Positions 11,475-19,244 of a DNA stretch of 64,000 nucleotides are shown one piece after another; position 1 is the stretch's first letter, and the number at the start of each line of letters is the position of its first letter. Source of the DNA: Saprospiraceae bacterium (GTDB taxonomy: Bacteria > Bacteroidota > Bacteroidia > Chitinophagales > Saprospiraceae); assembly GCA_016715985.1 (NCBI GenBank), contig JADJXD010000001.1, positions 1,860,001 through 1,924,000 on the forward strand, given 5' to 3'. A model generated the notes under the pieces. The model worked only from the letters and a program-made list of their open reading frames with translations. It made no database searches and was not told where the DNA came from. The translations under genes and the position numbers were made by a program.

Positions 11475-13677
11475 CTGACGGATTTTGTATGGCAGGAATA
11501 GTTTCCATATCGCTTGCCGGAGTCAATATTCCACCTGTGGGAACTCCAGTTGCAGTTGCAGTATTTGTATAAAACCCATTATTAATATCAGATTGGGTTA
11601 CTATACGTGAAGCTGAAAAAACCCATGTTTCCCCAGGTTCAAGGGTACCAATAAGACCTCCATCTCCGGAAACATAACTTGGGCCACTTGATGCAGTAGG
11701 ATCTGAAACGACTACTGAATTTATAGAAACGTTTCCGGTATTTGTTATCACAATACTGTAAGTAAGAACGGCTCCAACTGTTTGATAATTATTAGGTACA
11801 GTGGTAGAACTTTTAGTTAGAGTCCAAGAAGGTTGACAATTATTCGAAAACACAAGAGCAGAATCTACACAACTTTCAGTATTTGAGTAATAAAGTTTGT
11901 AAGTCCCGAATGCAGAAAAAGTATTTACTTCAGTAGTTGGACTGGAAGGAGTTACAATATTAGCAGTACCGGGGTTTCCTGATGCCATGGACCATACCCC
12001 GGAAGTTGAACCAGCCATGTTTACTGCTCCCCCATTTCCACAAACAGTTCGATCTGGTCCTGCTTCTGGTGAAACAGCAACAGGTACATCTATCGAAGTT
12101 GATGTTGGTTGTCCACAACTATTGTTAACCGTGTATTGGACTACTACTGTACCAGCTGTACCTGTGAATATAAGTGTGTTACCACTTAAAACACCCGGTC
12201 CACTTAAAACCAAGAACGTTCCACCTGCTGGAATACCTGTCAGATTCGCACTTTGACCGGTACAAAAATTTCCATTTGCATTTGCACTCACATCAAGTAG
12301 TATTACAGCCTGAGAAGCCCCACAAAGATCAATACTTGCTGTAGAATAAGTGTAAGAATTCTGAAATGCTGAAACACTCGTACCATCTCCCATACTTCCG
12401 TTAATTCTATGACCTACATAACCAAAATTAGAAGTACATTTTTTTATATTCATTGATGTATGCCCTCCAGTTTCTACTGCAATAATTTTATCTGTAGATA
12501 AGACTCCTTGTGGTATTTGTGGATATCCCGGATCAGAAGTTGTACCAATCATTCCTGGCCCTGCATTTTGCCCCCATGAATATTGAGTACTGTCTGCATT
12601 TATTACATTGACGGCTGCAAACCGGGAATCATGTTCCTGAGCACTTAACCACATTATATTATCCATTGTAGGACCAGAGGAGCTTGTATATCTTGATCTT
12701 ACCCATGTTCGTCGTTCTGAAGTAGTAAAATCCCCTAATTGTCTGTTGGTATTATTTCCCATTGAATATAATTTACCATTAGTCATTAGAGTGTAATAAG
12801 ATCTTGATGCACCCTCAGTTCCTGTAATACCTATCATTTTTATGGTTTCAGTGTTGTTAGGGTGTGTCATTGGTGTTGCACGGGATCTGTCTGAAGATGC
12901 ATTATTATTTCCTAAATAAGAACCATTACCCCAAGTCCAGATAGTATTATCAGAGCCTAAAGCAAATAGAGTATTTCCTATTGCTCTGGCAGCAATAATG
13001 TTGGTTAATGGAGGATTACCAGCGTCGGAAGTTGTCACTTGATACCATGTTGTAGAATTACCACTAGCTCCATTACCTCTAGCATTTGCTGACTGTGATA
13101 ACACATAAACGGAACCACTACATGTTGTCAATACTAAAGTTTGATGAGTCGCCTGCAACATTTTAACATCCACAGGGTCAACTCCTACAGGTAGTCCATC
13201 TAATTCACTATTGATAGTAAGTTTGCTAAATGTTGAAGTATTTTTAATTGAACTAACTAAAACTGAACCAACCGTACCCCATGCAAATAAGCCGGTGGTT
13301 GTTAACAAAATAAACTGACCTGAATTTGCAAAATCACTTCCAATCGTAGCTTTTAGCGGAATTCCTGTAAGACCCGGGTAGTTGGTACTGTTTATAGTTT
13401 GAGGTGATAATACATGCGAAGTACCATTGCTGTTCATTTTCTCTCCCCAGCCTCTGAAGGAACCATCAAAAGTTCTTGCTATTGTAGAATGGAAGGACGA
13501 TACAAAATTGTCATATTCGATTGTTTCAGGAGTATTGGACCCGACACCATAATTTTCATAATCCGTATTTGGGCATCCTTCCCCGGTATCAAATCCACAT
13601 TGCGCAAACACACTATTTGAATTAATAAAAACTATTATAACCAATAGAGAATATACTACTTTTATGAAATTTTTCAT
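8326..13677 (-). CDS. Giant secreted RCC1/DUF11-repeat surface protein, N-terminal part
   Basis: The ATG at 13675-13677 opens a protein of 1783 residues as read. Residues 1-25 form a signal peptide ending at Phe-Ala-Gln. Residues of about 60-450 contain repeats with FRGWG, LFAWG, IWTWG, LYSMG and YSWG, which match the blades of an RCC1-like beta-propeller. About 460-620 are Ig-like or gliding-protein-like modules with cysteines. One diverged DUF11 domain follows (about 625-735), then nine complete 115-residue repeats and the start of a tenth. The frame is cut by the one-base deletion, which leaves an unrelated five-residue tail. With its continuation to position 1 the intact protein would exceed 4,500 residues. 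It lies 28 bp after the 13706-14422 gene and probably shares its transcript. Export by T9SS and an adhesin role are inferred from architecture; the sorting domain would lie outside the window. Confidence 0.88.
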   Translation of the reverse strand: MKNFIKVVYSLLVIIVFINSNSVFAQCGFDTGEGCPNTDYENYGVGSNTPETIEYDNFVSSFHSTIARTFDGSFRGWGEKMNSNGTSHVLSPQTINSTNYPGLTGIPLKATIGSDFANSGQFILLTTTGLFAWGTVGSVLVSSIKNTSTFSKLTINSELDGLPVGVDPVDVKMLQATHQTLVLTTCSGSVYVLSQSANARGNGASGNSTTWYQVTTSDAGNPPLTNIIAARAIGNTLFALGSDNTIWTWGNGSYLGNNNASSDRSRATPMTHPNNTETIKMIGITGTEGASRSYYTLMTNGKLYSMGNNTNRQLGDFTTSERRTWVRSRYTSSSGPTMDNIMWLSAQEHDSRFAAVNVINADSTQYSWGQNAGPGMIGTTSDPGYPQIPQGVLSTDKIIAVETGGHTSMNIKKCTSNFGYVGHRINGSMGDGTSVSAFQNSYTYSTASIDLCGASQAVILLDVSANANGNFCTGQSANLTGIPAGGTFLVLSGPGVLSGNTLIFTGTAGTVVVQYTVNNSCGQPTSTSIDVPVAVSPEAGPDRTVCGNGGAVNMAGSTSGVWSMASGNPGTANIVTPSSPTTEVNTFSAFGTYKLYYSNTESCVDSALVFSNNCQPSWTLTKSSTTVPNNYQTVGAVLTYSIVITNTGNVSINSVVVSDPTASSGPSYVSGDGGLIGTLEPGETWVFSASRIVTQSDINNGFYTNTATATGVPTGGILTPASDMETIPAIQNPSVDIIKTGTFVDNAPLGIYNAGDQITYSFTVTNTGNVTLTNVTVTDPLVTVSGSPIASLAPGASNSVAYTATKTLTQTDIDNGTFTNTATVTGTPPTGPNVNDTDDDIQNFDQDPSIEIIKTGTYVDNAPLGIYNAGDEITYSFTVTNTGNVTLTNVTVSDPLVTVSGSPIASLAPGQSNSVAYTATKTLTQTDINNGTFTNVATVTGTPPTGPNVTDTDDDTQNFIQTPSVDIVKTGTYVDNAPIGIYNAGDEITYTFTVTNTGNVTLTNVTVTDPLVTVSGSPIASLAPGQSNSVAYTATKTLTQTDIDNGIFTNTATVTGTPPTGPNVTDTDDDTQNFIQTPTVDIVKTGTYVDNAPLGIYNAGDQITYSFTVTNTGNVTLTNVTVTDPLVTVSGSPIASLAPGQSNSVAYTATKTLTQTDIDNGIFTNTATVTGTPPTGPNVTDTDDDTQNFIQTPTVDIVKTGTYVDNAPIGIYNAGDEITYTFTVTNTGNVTLTNVTVTDPLVTVSGSPIASLAPGASNSVAYTATKTLTQTDIDNGIFTNTATVTGTPPTGPNVTDTDDDTQNFIQTPTVDIVKTGTYVDNAPIGIYNAGDEITYTFTVTNTGNVTLTNVTVTDPLVTVSGSPIASLAPGASNSVAYTATKTLTQTDIDNGIFTNTATVTGTPPTGPNVTDTDDDTQNFIQTPSVDIVKTGTYVDNAPLGIYNAGDQITYSFTVTNTGNVTLTNVTVTDPLVTVSGSPIASLAPGQSNSVAYTATKTLTQTDINNGTFTNVATVTGTPPSGPNVTDTDNDTQNFIQTPTVDIVKTGTYVDNAPLGIYNAGDQITYSFTVTNTGNVTLTNVTVTDPLVTVSGSPIASLAPGQSNSVAYTATKTLTQTDINNGTFTNVATVTGTPPSGPNVTDTDNDTQNFIQTPTVDIVKTGTYVDNAPLGIYNAGDQITYSFTVTNTGNVTLTNVTVTDPLVTISGSPIASLAPGQSNSVAYTATKTLTQTDINNGTFTNVATVTGTPPSGPNVTDTDNDTQNFTPSPSVEIVKTGTYWTMRQ
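8343..8344 (-). other. One-base deletion that shifts the frame of the giant adhesin
   Basis: Neighbouring copies read GTCCACATATGTTCC or GTCAACATATGTTCC at this point, but this copy reads GTCCAATATGTTCC and so lacks one base. The unit is 344 bp instead of 345. The upstream frame ends at a stop at 8326, shortly after the conserved KTGTY motif. The downstream frame resumes the repeat perfectly. It may be a sequencing or assembly error inside a repeat array, or a real inactivating or switching mutation. Confidence 0.9.
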
Positions 13678-13705
13678 AATGTTAAATTGAGAATTAAGAA
13701 ATTAA

Positions 13706-14422
13706 TTAATTAATTAATAATGTGTAGGTGAAATCCTGAATTTTACTATTCACATCAATAAAATCAAAAATTACATATGAAGGCCTGTCAACCTTGCCAT
13801 TTAATACATATTGAAGCTGATTCAAACCTTGAGTCAAATTAACTTCAGAATTTACAGGCATGGCAATAATATTAGTATCCGTTCCACTTGTAAAAACAGC
13901 AGGAATGTTAAAATTATAATTTGAAATTCCACTTAATTCTACATTTACATTAACCGTTAATGTAATTCCATCAGTATTTATTCCACTTAAAATGGGAGAA
14001 GAAAAGGATATCTGCTCAAAGTCAAATAACATTTTCACAGGTGAGACCATCAACTCAATCAGGTCAGGGATGGTTTTATGTTCGCATGAATTTGTATTAG
14101 ATTCACTATTGTGGTTAAGATAGATCAAATAATTACCAGGGGAATTAAATACTATTTCCAATAACGAAATTCCACTTCCTGTTTCTATAATTTCATTATT
14201 TTCTTTATTCCTGACTTCCCAAGAGACAAGATTATCAATAACCATTCCTGTATTGATTTTCTCTCCAAATGATATACAGACGGTGTCAACTTTTTCTACT
14301 ACTAAGAACCTTGTAAAGGGTTTCTTTTTAAATGCGTCGCCTTCAGATAATTGTGCATGAATAATTGCAGATAACAGCATTAGCAGAAAAAAAATGTACT
14401 TTGATTTATTGACAGACATCAT
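13706..14422 (-). CDS. Hypothetical secreted protein upstream of the giant adhesin
   Basis: I do not recognise a family. I chose the tandem ATGATG at 14417-14422 because it gives a compact signal peptide (MSVNKSK, a hydrophobic core, then HAQ). A longer GTG-initiated reading to 14452 would start inside the inverted repeat of the neighbouring insertion sequence. The mature part is rich in beta-strand-like alternation and contains phrases such as SWEVRNKENNEIIETGSG and SPGNYLIYL, which resemble the Ig/PKD-like folds common in secreted Bacteroidota proteins. It is followed after 28 bp by the adhesin on the same strand, so the two are probably co-transcribed and may work together. The insertion element ends about 18 bp upstream of the start codon, so the original promoter may have been displaced. 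Confidence 0.75.
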   Translation of the reverse strand: MMSVNKSKYIFFLLMLLSAIIHAQLSEGDAFKKKPFTRFLVVEKVDTVCISFGEKINTGMVIDNLVSWEVRNKENNEIIETGSGISLLEIVFNSPGNYLIYLNHNSESNTNSCEHKTIPDLIELMVSPVKMLFDFEQISFSSPILSGINTDGITLTVNVNVELSGISNYNFNIPAVFTSGTDTNIIAMPVNSEVNLTQGLNQLQYVLNGKVDRPSYVIFDFIDVNSKIQDFTYTLLIN

Positions 14423-14439
14423 GATTAAAAAATTATTTA

Positions 14440-15427
14440 TAGTAAAGCCCACTTACCTACGTATTAAGAAAATTTTGTATATTTACGGAATAAAATATTA
14501 ATAATGGAAGGATTTGAAATATTTACAGGACAAAATGAACTGGAATTTATAAAAAGGTTTTCAGACAAAGATAGCTGCTATGCTTATTTAGCACATCACA
14601 AATGGTCCAATGGCTTTGAATGTCCGCAATGTCATTGTAAAGAAGAGCATAATTGTTTGTTTTTGCATCATAAGCGATGTAAAAATTGTCAAAGAATTAT
14701 TTCTCCAACGGCTAATACATTGTTCCATAAAGTTAAATTTGGAATTGAGAAGGCGTTTTATATTGTTTTCAAAATGACCGCCACAACTAAGAGTATCTCC
14801 GCAGAGCAATTGGCAAAAAATGTTGGTATTAATCGTAAAACTGCCTTGATGTTTCAACATAAGGTAAGAATTGCAATGAAGAGTTCAGAAAAGCACCCAT
14901 TAACTGGACAAGTTGAAGTAGATGAAGCGTTTATAGGCCAAAAAGAAGAAGATCAAATTGGACGTGGTGCAGAGAAAAAGGCGCAAATCATTGTTGCAGT
15001 AGAGAAAAACGGTACAACAGGGATCAAAAGAATGTATGCTAGAAAGATAGAAAATGCATCTACAAAGGAGCTTAAGACGTTATTTGAAAAACACATTTCG
15101 AGCGAAGCCACAGTTTTGACAGATAAGTGGCGAGGCTACTCTCCTTTATGTGATGTTTATAACATAACTCAGGAGAAGAGTGAGCCAGACAAGAATTTCA
15201 AAGTAATGCACCGATGTATTCAGCAGCTAAAGAGTTGGATACGGGGCATTCATCATAGCGTAAATCATGACTATCTTCAGGGATATTTAGATGAATTTTG
15301 CTATCGAATCAATCGATCCATTCATAAAAATACTATTTTTGATAAATTGGTTGGACGAATGAGTAAAGCAGACTCGATTTTTAAAAACCAAATAAAATTA
15401 GCCTACAGTAATTAAGTGGGCTTTACG
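14440..15427 (+). mobile_element. IS1595-family (ISXO2-like) insertion sequence
   Basis: A perfect 14-bp terminal inverted repeat, GTAAAGCCCACTTA at 14442-14455 and its complement at 15413-15426, brackets a single transposase gene. The stop codon of the transposase lies inside the right repeat. A 9-bp direct repeat AATTATTTA flanks the element at 14431-14439 and 15428-15436, two bases and one base outside the inverted repeats. It is a candidate target duplication (8 bp is usual in this family), but the flanks are AT-rich and the spacing is not symmetrical. The element looks intact. Confidence 0.85.
14504..15415 (+). CDS. IS1595-family ISXO2-like transposase
   Basis: The protein of 303 residues has an N-terminal zinc ribbon (CPQC about 40-43, then CKNC about 62-65), a helix-turn-helix-like stretch (SAEQLAKNVGINRKTA) and a DDE-type core. 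Core motifs are VEVDEAFIG (first Asp about 141), VLTDKWRGY (second Asp) and the C-terminal HRCIQQLKSWIRG...YLDEFCYRINR signature typical of ISXO2-like enzymes. It catalyses cut-and-paste or copy transposition of the surrounding element. Length and motifs are complete and there is no internal stop, so it may be active. It reads away from the adhesin operon. Confidence 0.93.
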   Translation: MEGFEIFTGQNELEFIKRFSDKDSCYAYLAHHKWSNGFECPQCHCKEEHNCLFLHHKRCKNCQRIISPTANTLFHKVKFGIEKAFYIVFKMTATTKSISAEQLAKNVGINRKTALMFQHKVRIAMKSSEKHPLTGQVEVDEAFIGQKEEDQIGRGAEKKAQIIVAVEKNGTTGIKRMYARKIENASTKELKTLFEKHISSEATVLTDKWRGYSPLCDVYNITQEKSEPDKNFKVMHRCIQQLKSWIRGIHHSVNHDYLQGYLDEFCYRINRSIHKNTIFDKLVGRMSKADSIFKNQIKLAYSN

Positions 15428-15609
15428 AATTATTTATTTATTAATGAAGCTTTAGGGTAGTCTGGATTTGTACAACTAAAAAATTAGTTGACAGAAGTTT
15501 AGAAGTACTAAACCAGATTATCAATTAAAAAAACCATTAAAAATCAGATGTTTGCAGTAGTTTGATTATCCGAAATAGAATCAGACAAAATTGAATATTT
15601 TGTAAATCA

Positions 15610-15658
15610 CAAAATAAAAAAAACCATCACAAACTTGATCTGATGATCAATGATGGTT
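15610..15658 (-). terminator. Nested hairpin, probable terminator
   Basis: AACCATCA (15622-15629) pairs with TGATGGTT (15651-15658), and inside it TTGATC (15635-15640) pairs with GATCAA (15645-15650). Read on the minus strand the outer stem is followed by a run of T residues. It would end transcripts coming from the 15951-16514 gene about 290 bp upstream. Confidence 0.55.
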
Positions 15659-15787
15659 CTGTTATCAGAATTTAACTCAGAAAATTGGTTTTTCAGCGAC
15701 AAATTTATAAGAATATTAAATATAAAAAAAATATTTCTACTTTAAATTACAAAATATTTTAATGTGATAAATTTTTACTATAAAATA

Positions 15788-15928
15788 TTGAGTCCATTCC
15801 AACTGTAAAGTATGATTGATAATCAATCAATATCTATCCTAAATAGAAAGTTTAATAATTGATTATCAGTGTATTGAAATCAATAGTTTCCTAACATTTA
15901 AATTAAGGTTTTTTCGGAGTGGGCTTAA
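15788..15928 (+). repeat. Palindromic MITE-like element, copy A
   Basis: The 141-bp element begins TTGAGTCCATTCC and ends with the near complement GGAGTGGGCTTAA. It holds an inner inverted pair TGATAATCAAT (15813-15823) and ATTGATTATCA (15856-15866). Its ends and its GATTATCA(G/A)TG core recur at 16884-17003 and 19245-19386. It has no coding capacity. Confidence 0.6.
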
Positions 15929-15950
15929 AATTGTCTCTAATAATACAATT

Positions 15951-16514
15951 TTACCACTTATGCCATTTTTCACCATCCGTATCAGAAACAAAATTATTAA
16001 AAAAAGAAGGTGAGTCATTCGGAAGATTTAATGAATAGTTTTCAAAATTTATCACTCCACTACATACATGTCCGTAATTTACAAACACAAGTCTTGAAGA
16101 ACTTAAACCTATAGTCACATCTCCTATCTCAGGGTCTTCATGTACGGAATGACAACTTATTATTAATCCTTCCGTATCATTTAAAACAATTTTTGATTGG
16201 TTAAAAATTTTATAAGATAGCTTTTTCAAATCAGGGATATCAATTACATTGGGTACAGTAATTGGAATATTCTCATCATCGAGCAAACTAATCAATTCAA
16301 GTATTTTCAAATCTATCCATGCTTTTTGTTTTAATTTATTTATCATTTCCTTATTGCTATCAGTATAATGATTATTCATCTTTACAATCCCAAAATGTTT
16401 TGGAGTTGAAATATTATCCACCTGAGCGAAAGTCGTCAAAGTGAAGCAATAGTAGGTAATAAGAAAAGAAATAAAACGCAATTTTAAATAAATTTTTATA
16501 TACCTGTTTTCCAC
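15951..16514 (-). CDS. Hypothetical secreted protein (orphan)
   Basis: No family is recognised. There is no ATG before the hydrophobic region. I chose the GTG at 16512-16514, which gives a clean signal peptide (MENRYIKIYLKLRF, a hydrophobic core, then TTFAQ). A TTG at 16479-16481 or an upstream TTG at 16566-16568 are alternatives. The mature protein of about 155 residues has one helical part (SNKEMINKLKQKAWIDLKILELISLL) and later phrases with two cysteines (IISCHSVHEDP, GHVCSGVINF). It stands alone between AT-rich spacers and two MITE-like elements, which fits an accessory gene. A role cannot be assigned. Confidence 0.6.
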   Translation of the reverse strand: MENRYIKIYLKLRFISFLITYYCFTLTTFAQVDNISTPKHFGIVKMNNHYTDSNKEMINKLKQKAWIDLKILELISLLDDENIPITVPNVIDIPDLKKLSYKIFNQSKIVLNDTEGLIISCHSVHEDPEIGDVTIGLSSSRLVFVNYGHVCSGVINFENYSLNLPNDSPSFFNNFVSDTDGEKWHKW

Positions 16515-17008
16515 TATTGGATCAACCAAAAAGTAATAGCTTTTAATTAGTATATGATTTAAATGCAACTTTTTGAATGTAAACTATGATTAAAAACAAG
16601 ACATAAGCATATAACTATGTCTTGGAAAGCAAAGTTAAATTTATTATTATCAAAAAACATACCTCATTTTTAAAAACAACTGCCTTTAAATTTTAGTACA
16701 GTATGCGGAAAAAGCAAAAACTTCCGTAACTATCACAAAAATACTTAATTTAAACTGTTGAATATCATCGCTTAACCAAAAATTATCAGTACTCAAAAAT
16801 AACATAATTCTGATAATATATTTTTACTGAAAATCAGCCCACATTGAGCTTTAATTACTTTTTAATCAACAAAAGATTTAAAATGTGAGTCTGCTCCGAA
16901 AAGTAAATATTTTAGAAATATAATAAATAGGATTTTACCGCATTGATAATCAGCCTTATTTCTTCATTGTCTGGTAATAGGTATTTTTGGAATGGAGCCA
17001 TGAAATGA
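16515..17008. other. AT-rich intergenic region with MITE copy C
   Basis: No gene is seen. The only structured part is the palindromic element at 16884-17003, which abuts the stop codon of the dioxygenase-like gene. Confidence 0.6.
16884..17003 (-). repeat. Palindromic MITE-like element, copy C
   Basis: On the plus strand the element opens with TGTGAGTCTGCTCCGAAAAG and closes with TTTTTGGAATGGAGCCATGA. The first matches the complement of the right end of copies A and B. The second matches the complement of the left end of copy A (TTGGAATGGACTCAA). The core CATTGATAATCAG is the complement of the core of copies A and B, so this copy is inverted. At about 120 bp it is slightly shorter than the other two. 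Confidence 0.55.
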
Positions 17009-18214
17009 TCATTCATGCCCCCTGATTTCAGGCAGGTCAAACCATTCAATACCAAAATCCAGTGATTTTTTGATTTGCGCCAGGCTTTCATCTACATATT
17101 TGAGATTGATAAACTTATCCACAATACTTCTATGTTTATAAATAATGACAGTATTTTTAACTTTTGGATTTATTTTATTGAAATGAACTTCTGAATGCGT
17201 ATCATCCCACGACGGAACGATAGTAAGTGCAGTATATTTCAGATCGAGCGTCTTTCCTAAATCTTCTATTTGCTGAATGATTTTTTTTTCTGATGTTGGA
17301 TTTTTCAGATTGAACACTACATATACTTTCAGATATTTTTTCCTTTGAGCACTTTCTGCTTCCAAAAATTTTAACCAACCGGATAACTCAATGGGGTCAT
17401 AAGGAAAATCTGCAAAAAATATAATCCCATGATATCTGCCATACTTACATACTGGACAGGTTTGAGTAAGTTTGTCAGGTCCGAACACATGGAGTGGTAT
17501 GAAGGAAGGCTGATCTTCTCCAATTTCCAAACCGGAGGTAAAACCCCCATAATTCTCAGTTACAGGATAAGAAGGTATATTCAACCCAAGCACAATATCA
17601 TGCTCTCCCTTATGAACAATGCCATCCAGCAAAATACGTACAATCCCGCTTCCACATCGGTTATGAGACGAAAACTTTTTCAGGTAAGGAATTAATAAAG
17701 GGTCATCATCAAATACTACATCTTCACAATAATACTCATCAGACAAATCGGGTTCTTTCACTGAAAGATGAATGTGTGCCGGTGAAAATCCATCGGGATA
17801 AGGTGCAGGTCTGGAAGTGTATATGGAATATTTGCCATTTTCGTTTGTTTTGACCCAACCTCTCAGATTTCCATGGGCTTTCACTGCATTATTTTCTTCC
17901 GATGAGTAAAAACCTTTAGTATCCGTATGCCAATAATAAAGGATCACATTCACCGCCGGAGTTTTGCCATCTCTTTTGTAAATGGTTCCTGTAATCAATA
18001 ACTTTTGAGCGGAAATAGTATTCCATCCGGAACTGGTATCCGTTTCGTTGATAAGAACAGGCATACCTTTATACATGAGCTCGCAACCGTCACACCCGCC
18101 TCCTATCTTTTGAGTAGGCAGACTTAAAATCGTTATGCCGGAGTCGTTCTTCATTTGACAGGCAAGCACAACCGCTGATAAAAACAAAAACACATTCACA
18201 CCTTTCATTTTCAT
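17009..18214 (-). CDS. Lipoprotein with intradiol dioxygenase-like and thioredoxin-like domains
   Basis: I chose the ATG at 18212-18214 because it gives a lipoprotein signal ending in a lipobox (VVLACQ). Numbering below starts from a TTG nine codons upstream. Residues about 80-230 match the protocatechuate/catechol intradiol dioxygenase fold. YYWHTDTKGFY carries the first iron-ligand tyrosine (about 112), RPAPYPDG the second (about 148) and PAHIH the two histidines (156 and 158). Residues about 250-400 resemble a thioredoxin-like or redoxin domain with CPVCKYG near its start and a VKNTVIIYKH strand later. Family knowledge suggests ring cleavage of catechol-type compounds, but extracytoplasmic intradiol-like lipoproteins are often of unknown substrate. 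It lies 68 bp downstream of the LytTR regulator on the same strand. The two-domain fusion is the odd feature. Confidence 0.78.
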   Translation of the reverse strand: MKMKGVNVFLFLSAVVLACQMKNDSGITILSLPTQKIGGGCDGCELMYKGMPVLINETDTSSGWNTISAQKLLITGTIYKRDGKTPAVNVILYYWHTDTKGFYSSEENNAVKAHGNLRGWVKTNENGKYSIYTSRPAPYPDGFSPAHIHLSVKEPDLSDEYYCEDVVFDDDPLLIPYLKKFSSHNRCGSGIVRILLDGIVHKGEHDIVLGLNIPSYPVTENYGGFTSGLEIGEDQPSFIPLHVFGPDKLTQTCPVCKYGRYHGIIFFADFPYDPIELSGWLKFLEAESAQRKKYLKVYVVFNLKNPTSEKKIIQQIEDLGKTLDLKYTALTIVPSWDDTHSEVHFNKINPKVKNTVIIYKHRSIVDKFINLKYVDESLAQIKKSLDFGIEWFDLPEIRGHE

Positions 18215-18282
18215 GATTTTGAGACAAATGTAGGTGCTCAAAAATAAGTATTATAGTCCGATTGATTGACCTGATTGGAAGA

Positions 18283-19080
18283 TTAACTAAGCTGAGTAAA
18301 AGTTTTCATTTTTGATTTGAAAATAGTACTGAAATTCCTGCTCATTCTGATAACCATCCCATCAGTCATGGTAATATCATAGTCACCATTCATTCTTGAT
18401 GTGAATTGGCTTAAATTATGAAGGTTAATGATAGAAGATTTATGTACTCTCACAAAAATATTCGGATCAAGTTTTTCAATCATATCTTTAAGAGAACTCT
18501 GTTCTAAATACTTTTTTCCTTTGGTATAGATTTCAACGTAAGGTGTGCTTGCTCTGATATATAAAATATCCGTTGATTTTAACATGGTCTTACCGGATTG
18601 ATCCCGGACAATCAATATATCTGAAAATGATTTTCCCGTTTTAACAATCGTTATCGGTGAAGACTTGCCAAAGTAGTTGAATACTAATATTACAATCGTA
18701 TAAACAGATACCAACAGTAAAAAGTATTTTAAAAACGCATACTGTATTGTACCGGGTATATGGTATGTGTGATTAAACAAAAGCAATGAACACAACCAAA
18801 CAATTCCTGCAAAAATGACAATATTCAAAATAGCCGAACCCAATATTATAAAAACAACTTTATAACTACTCTTTCGGTAAAGTTTTAACTTGTAAATAAA
18901 GGACACAATAGGTACCATCACCAACCAAACAGTGCCAAAAAGAGCCGACTCAGAAAAGTAATAACCATAATTATTGACTTTTGATTCCAGTCCGTCAGTC
19001 AGTAGCGTATATAAAAACAAGACCAATGCAATCATTAAGCAGCCAATAAAAATATGTTTAAGCCGGATTTTGGTTTTCAT
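18283..19080 (-). CDS. Membrane-bound LytTR-family DNA-binding regulator
   Basis: The 265-residue protein has four hydrophobic segments (about 10-30, 42-62, 72-98 and 105-135). A C-terminal LytTR DNA-binding domain follows (about 165-262), with the signatures ILYIRASTPYVEIYT, FVRVHKSSIINL and MTDGMVIRMSRNF. No receiver domain is present, so it probably responds to a membrane or periplasmic cue and binds DNA while anchored. This layout is common in Bacteroidota. It may control the adjacent dioxygenase-like lipoprotein. A TATCTTTG box lies only 4 bp upstream of the ATG, so the transcript may have almost no leader. Confidence 0.87.
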   Translation of the reverse strand: MKTKIRLKHIFIGCLMIALVLFLYTLLTDGLESKVNNYGYYFSESALFGTVWLVMVPIVSFIYKLKLYRKSSYKVVFIILGSAILNIVIFAGIVWLCSLLLFNHTYHIPGTIQYAFLKYFLLLVSVYTIVILVFNYFGKSSPITIVKTGKSFSDILIVRDQSGKTMLKSTDILYIRASTPYVEIYTKGKKYLEQSSLKDMIEKLDPNIFVRVHKSSIINLHNLSQFTSRMNGDYDITMTDGMVIRMSRNFSTIFKSKMKTFTQLS

Positions 19081-19084
19081 AATA

Positions 19085-19092
19085 CAAAGATA
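19085..19092 (-). promoter_or_regulatory. TAnnTTTG -7 box immediately upstream of the LytTR gene
   Basis: TATCTTTG on the minus strand fits the Bacteroidota -7 consensus. It ends 4 bp before the ATG at 19080, which would place the start of transcription at or next to the start codon. No well-spaced -33 TTTG is obvious. Confidence 0.5.
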
Positions 19093-19244
19093 GTTCCGAA
19101 ATTCAAAATCTGAATATATATGTCTCTGATAAGTTTTCAGTCAACTGATATCCATTAAAGCTACAATTTATGCTGCTAAAAATGAAGTGTAAACATTCCA
19201 CTCAACTTTTCCAAAGAACACCATAAAAACTATTTTAGATACAA

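Larger units (their letters stand above)
15428..15950. other. AT-rich intergenic region
   Basis: No gene of convincing length is seen between the insertion sequence and the secreted orphan. The stretch holds a nested hairpin at 15622-15658 and a palindromic MITE-like element at 15788-15928, both annotated separately. The rest is AT-rich with no recognisable signal. Confidence 0.6.

Noticed and set aside
15911..15928. Relation between MITE copy A and the insertion sequence ends (shared AGTGGGCTT)
   Set aside because: Only nine bases match, copies B and C do not share them, and the element lengths and cores differ, so chance is the simpler explanation.
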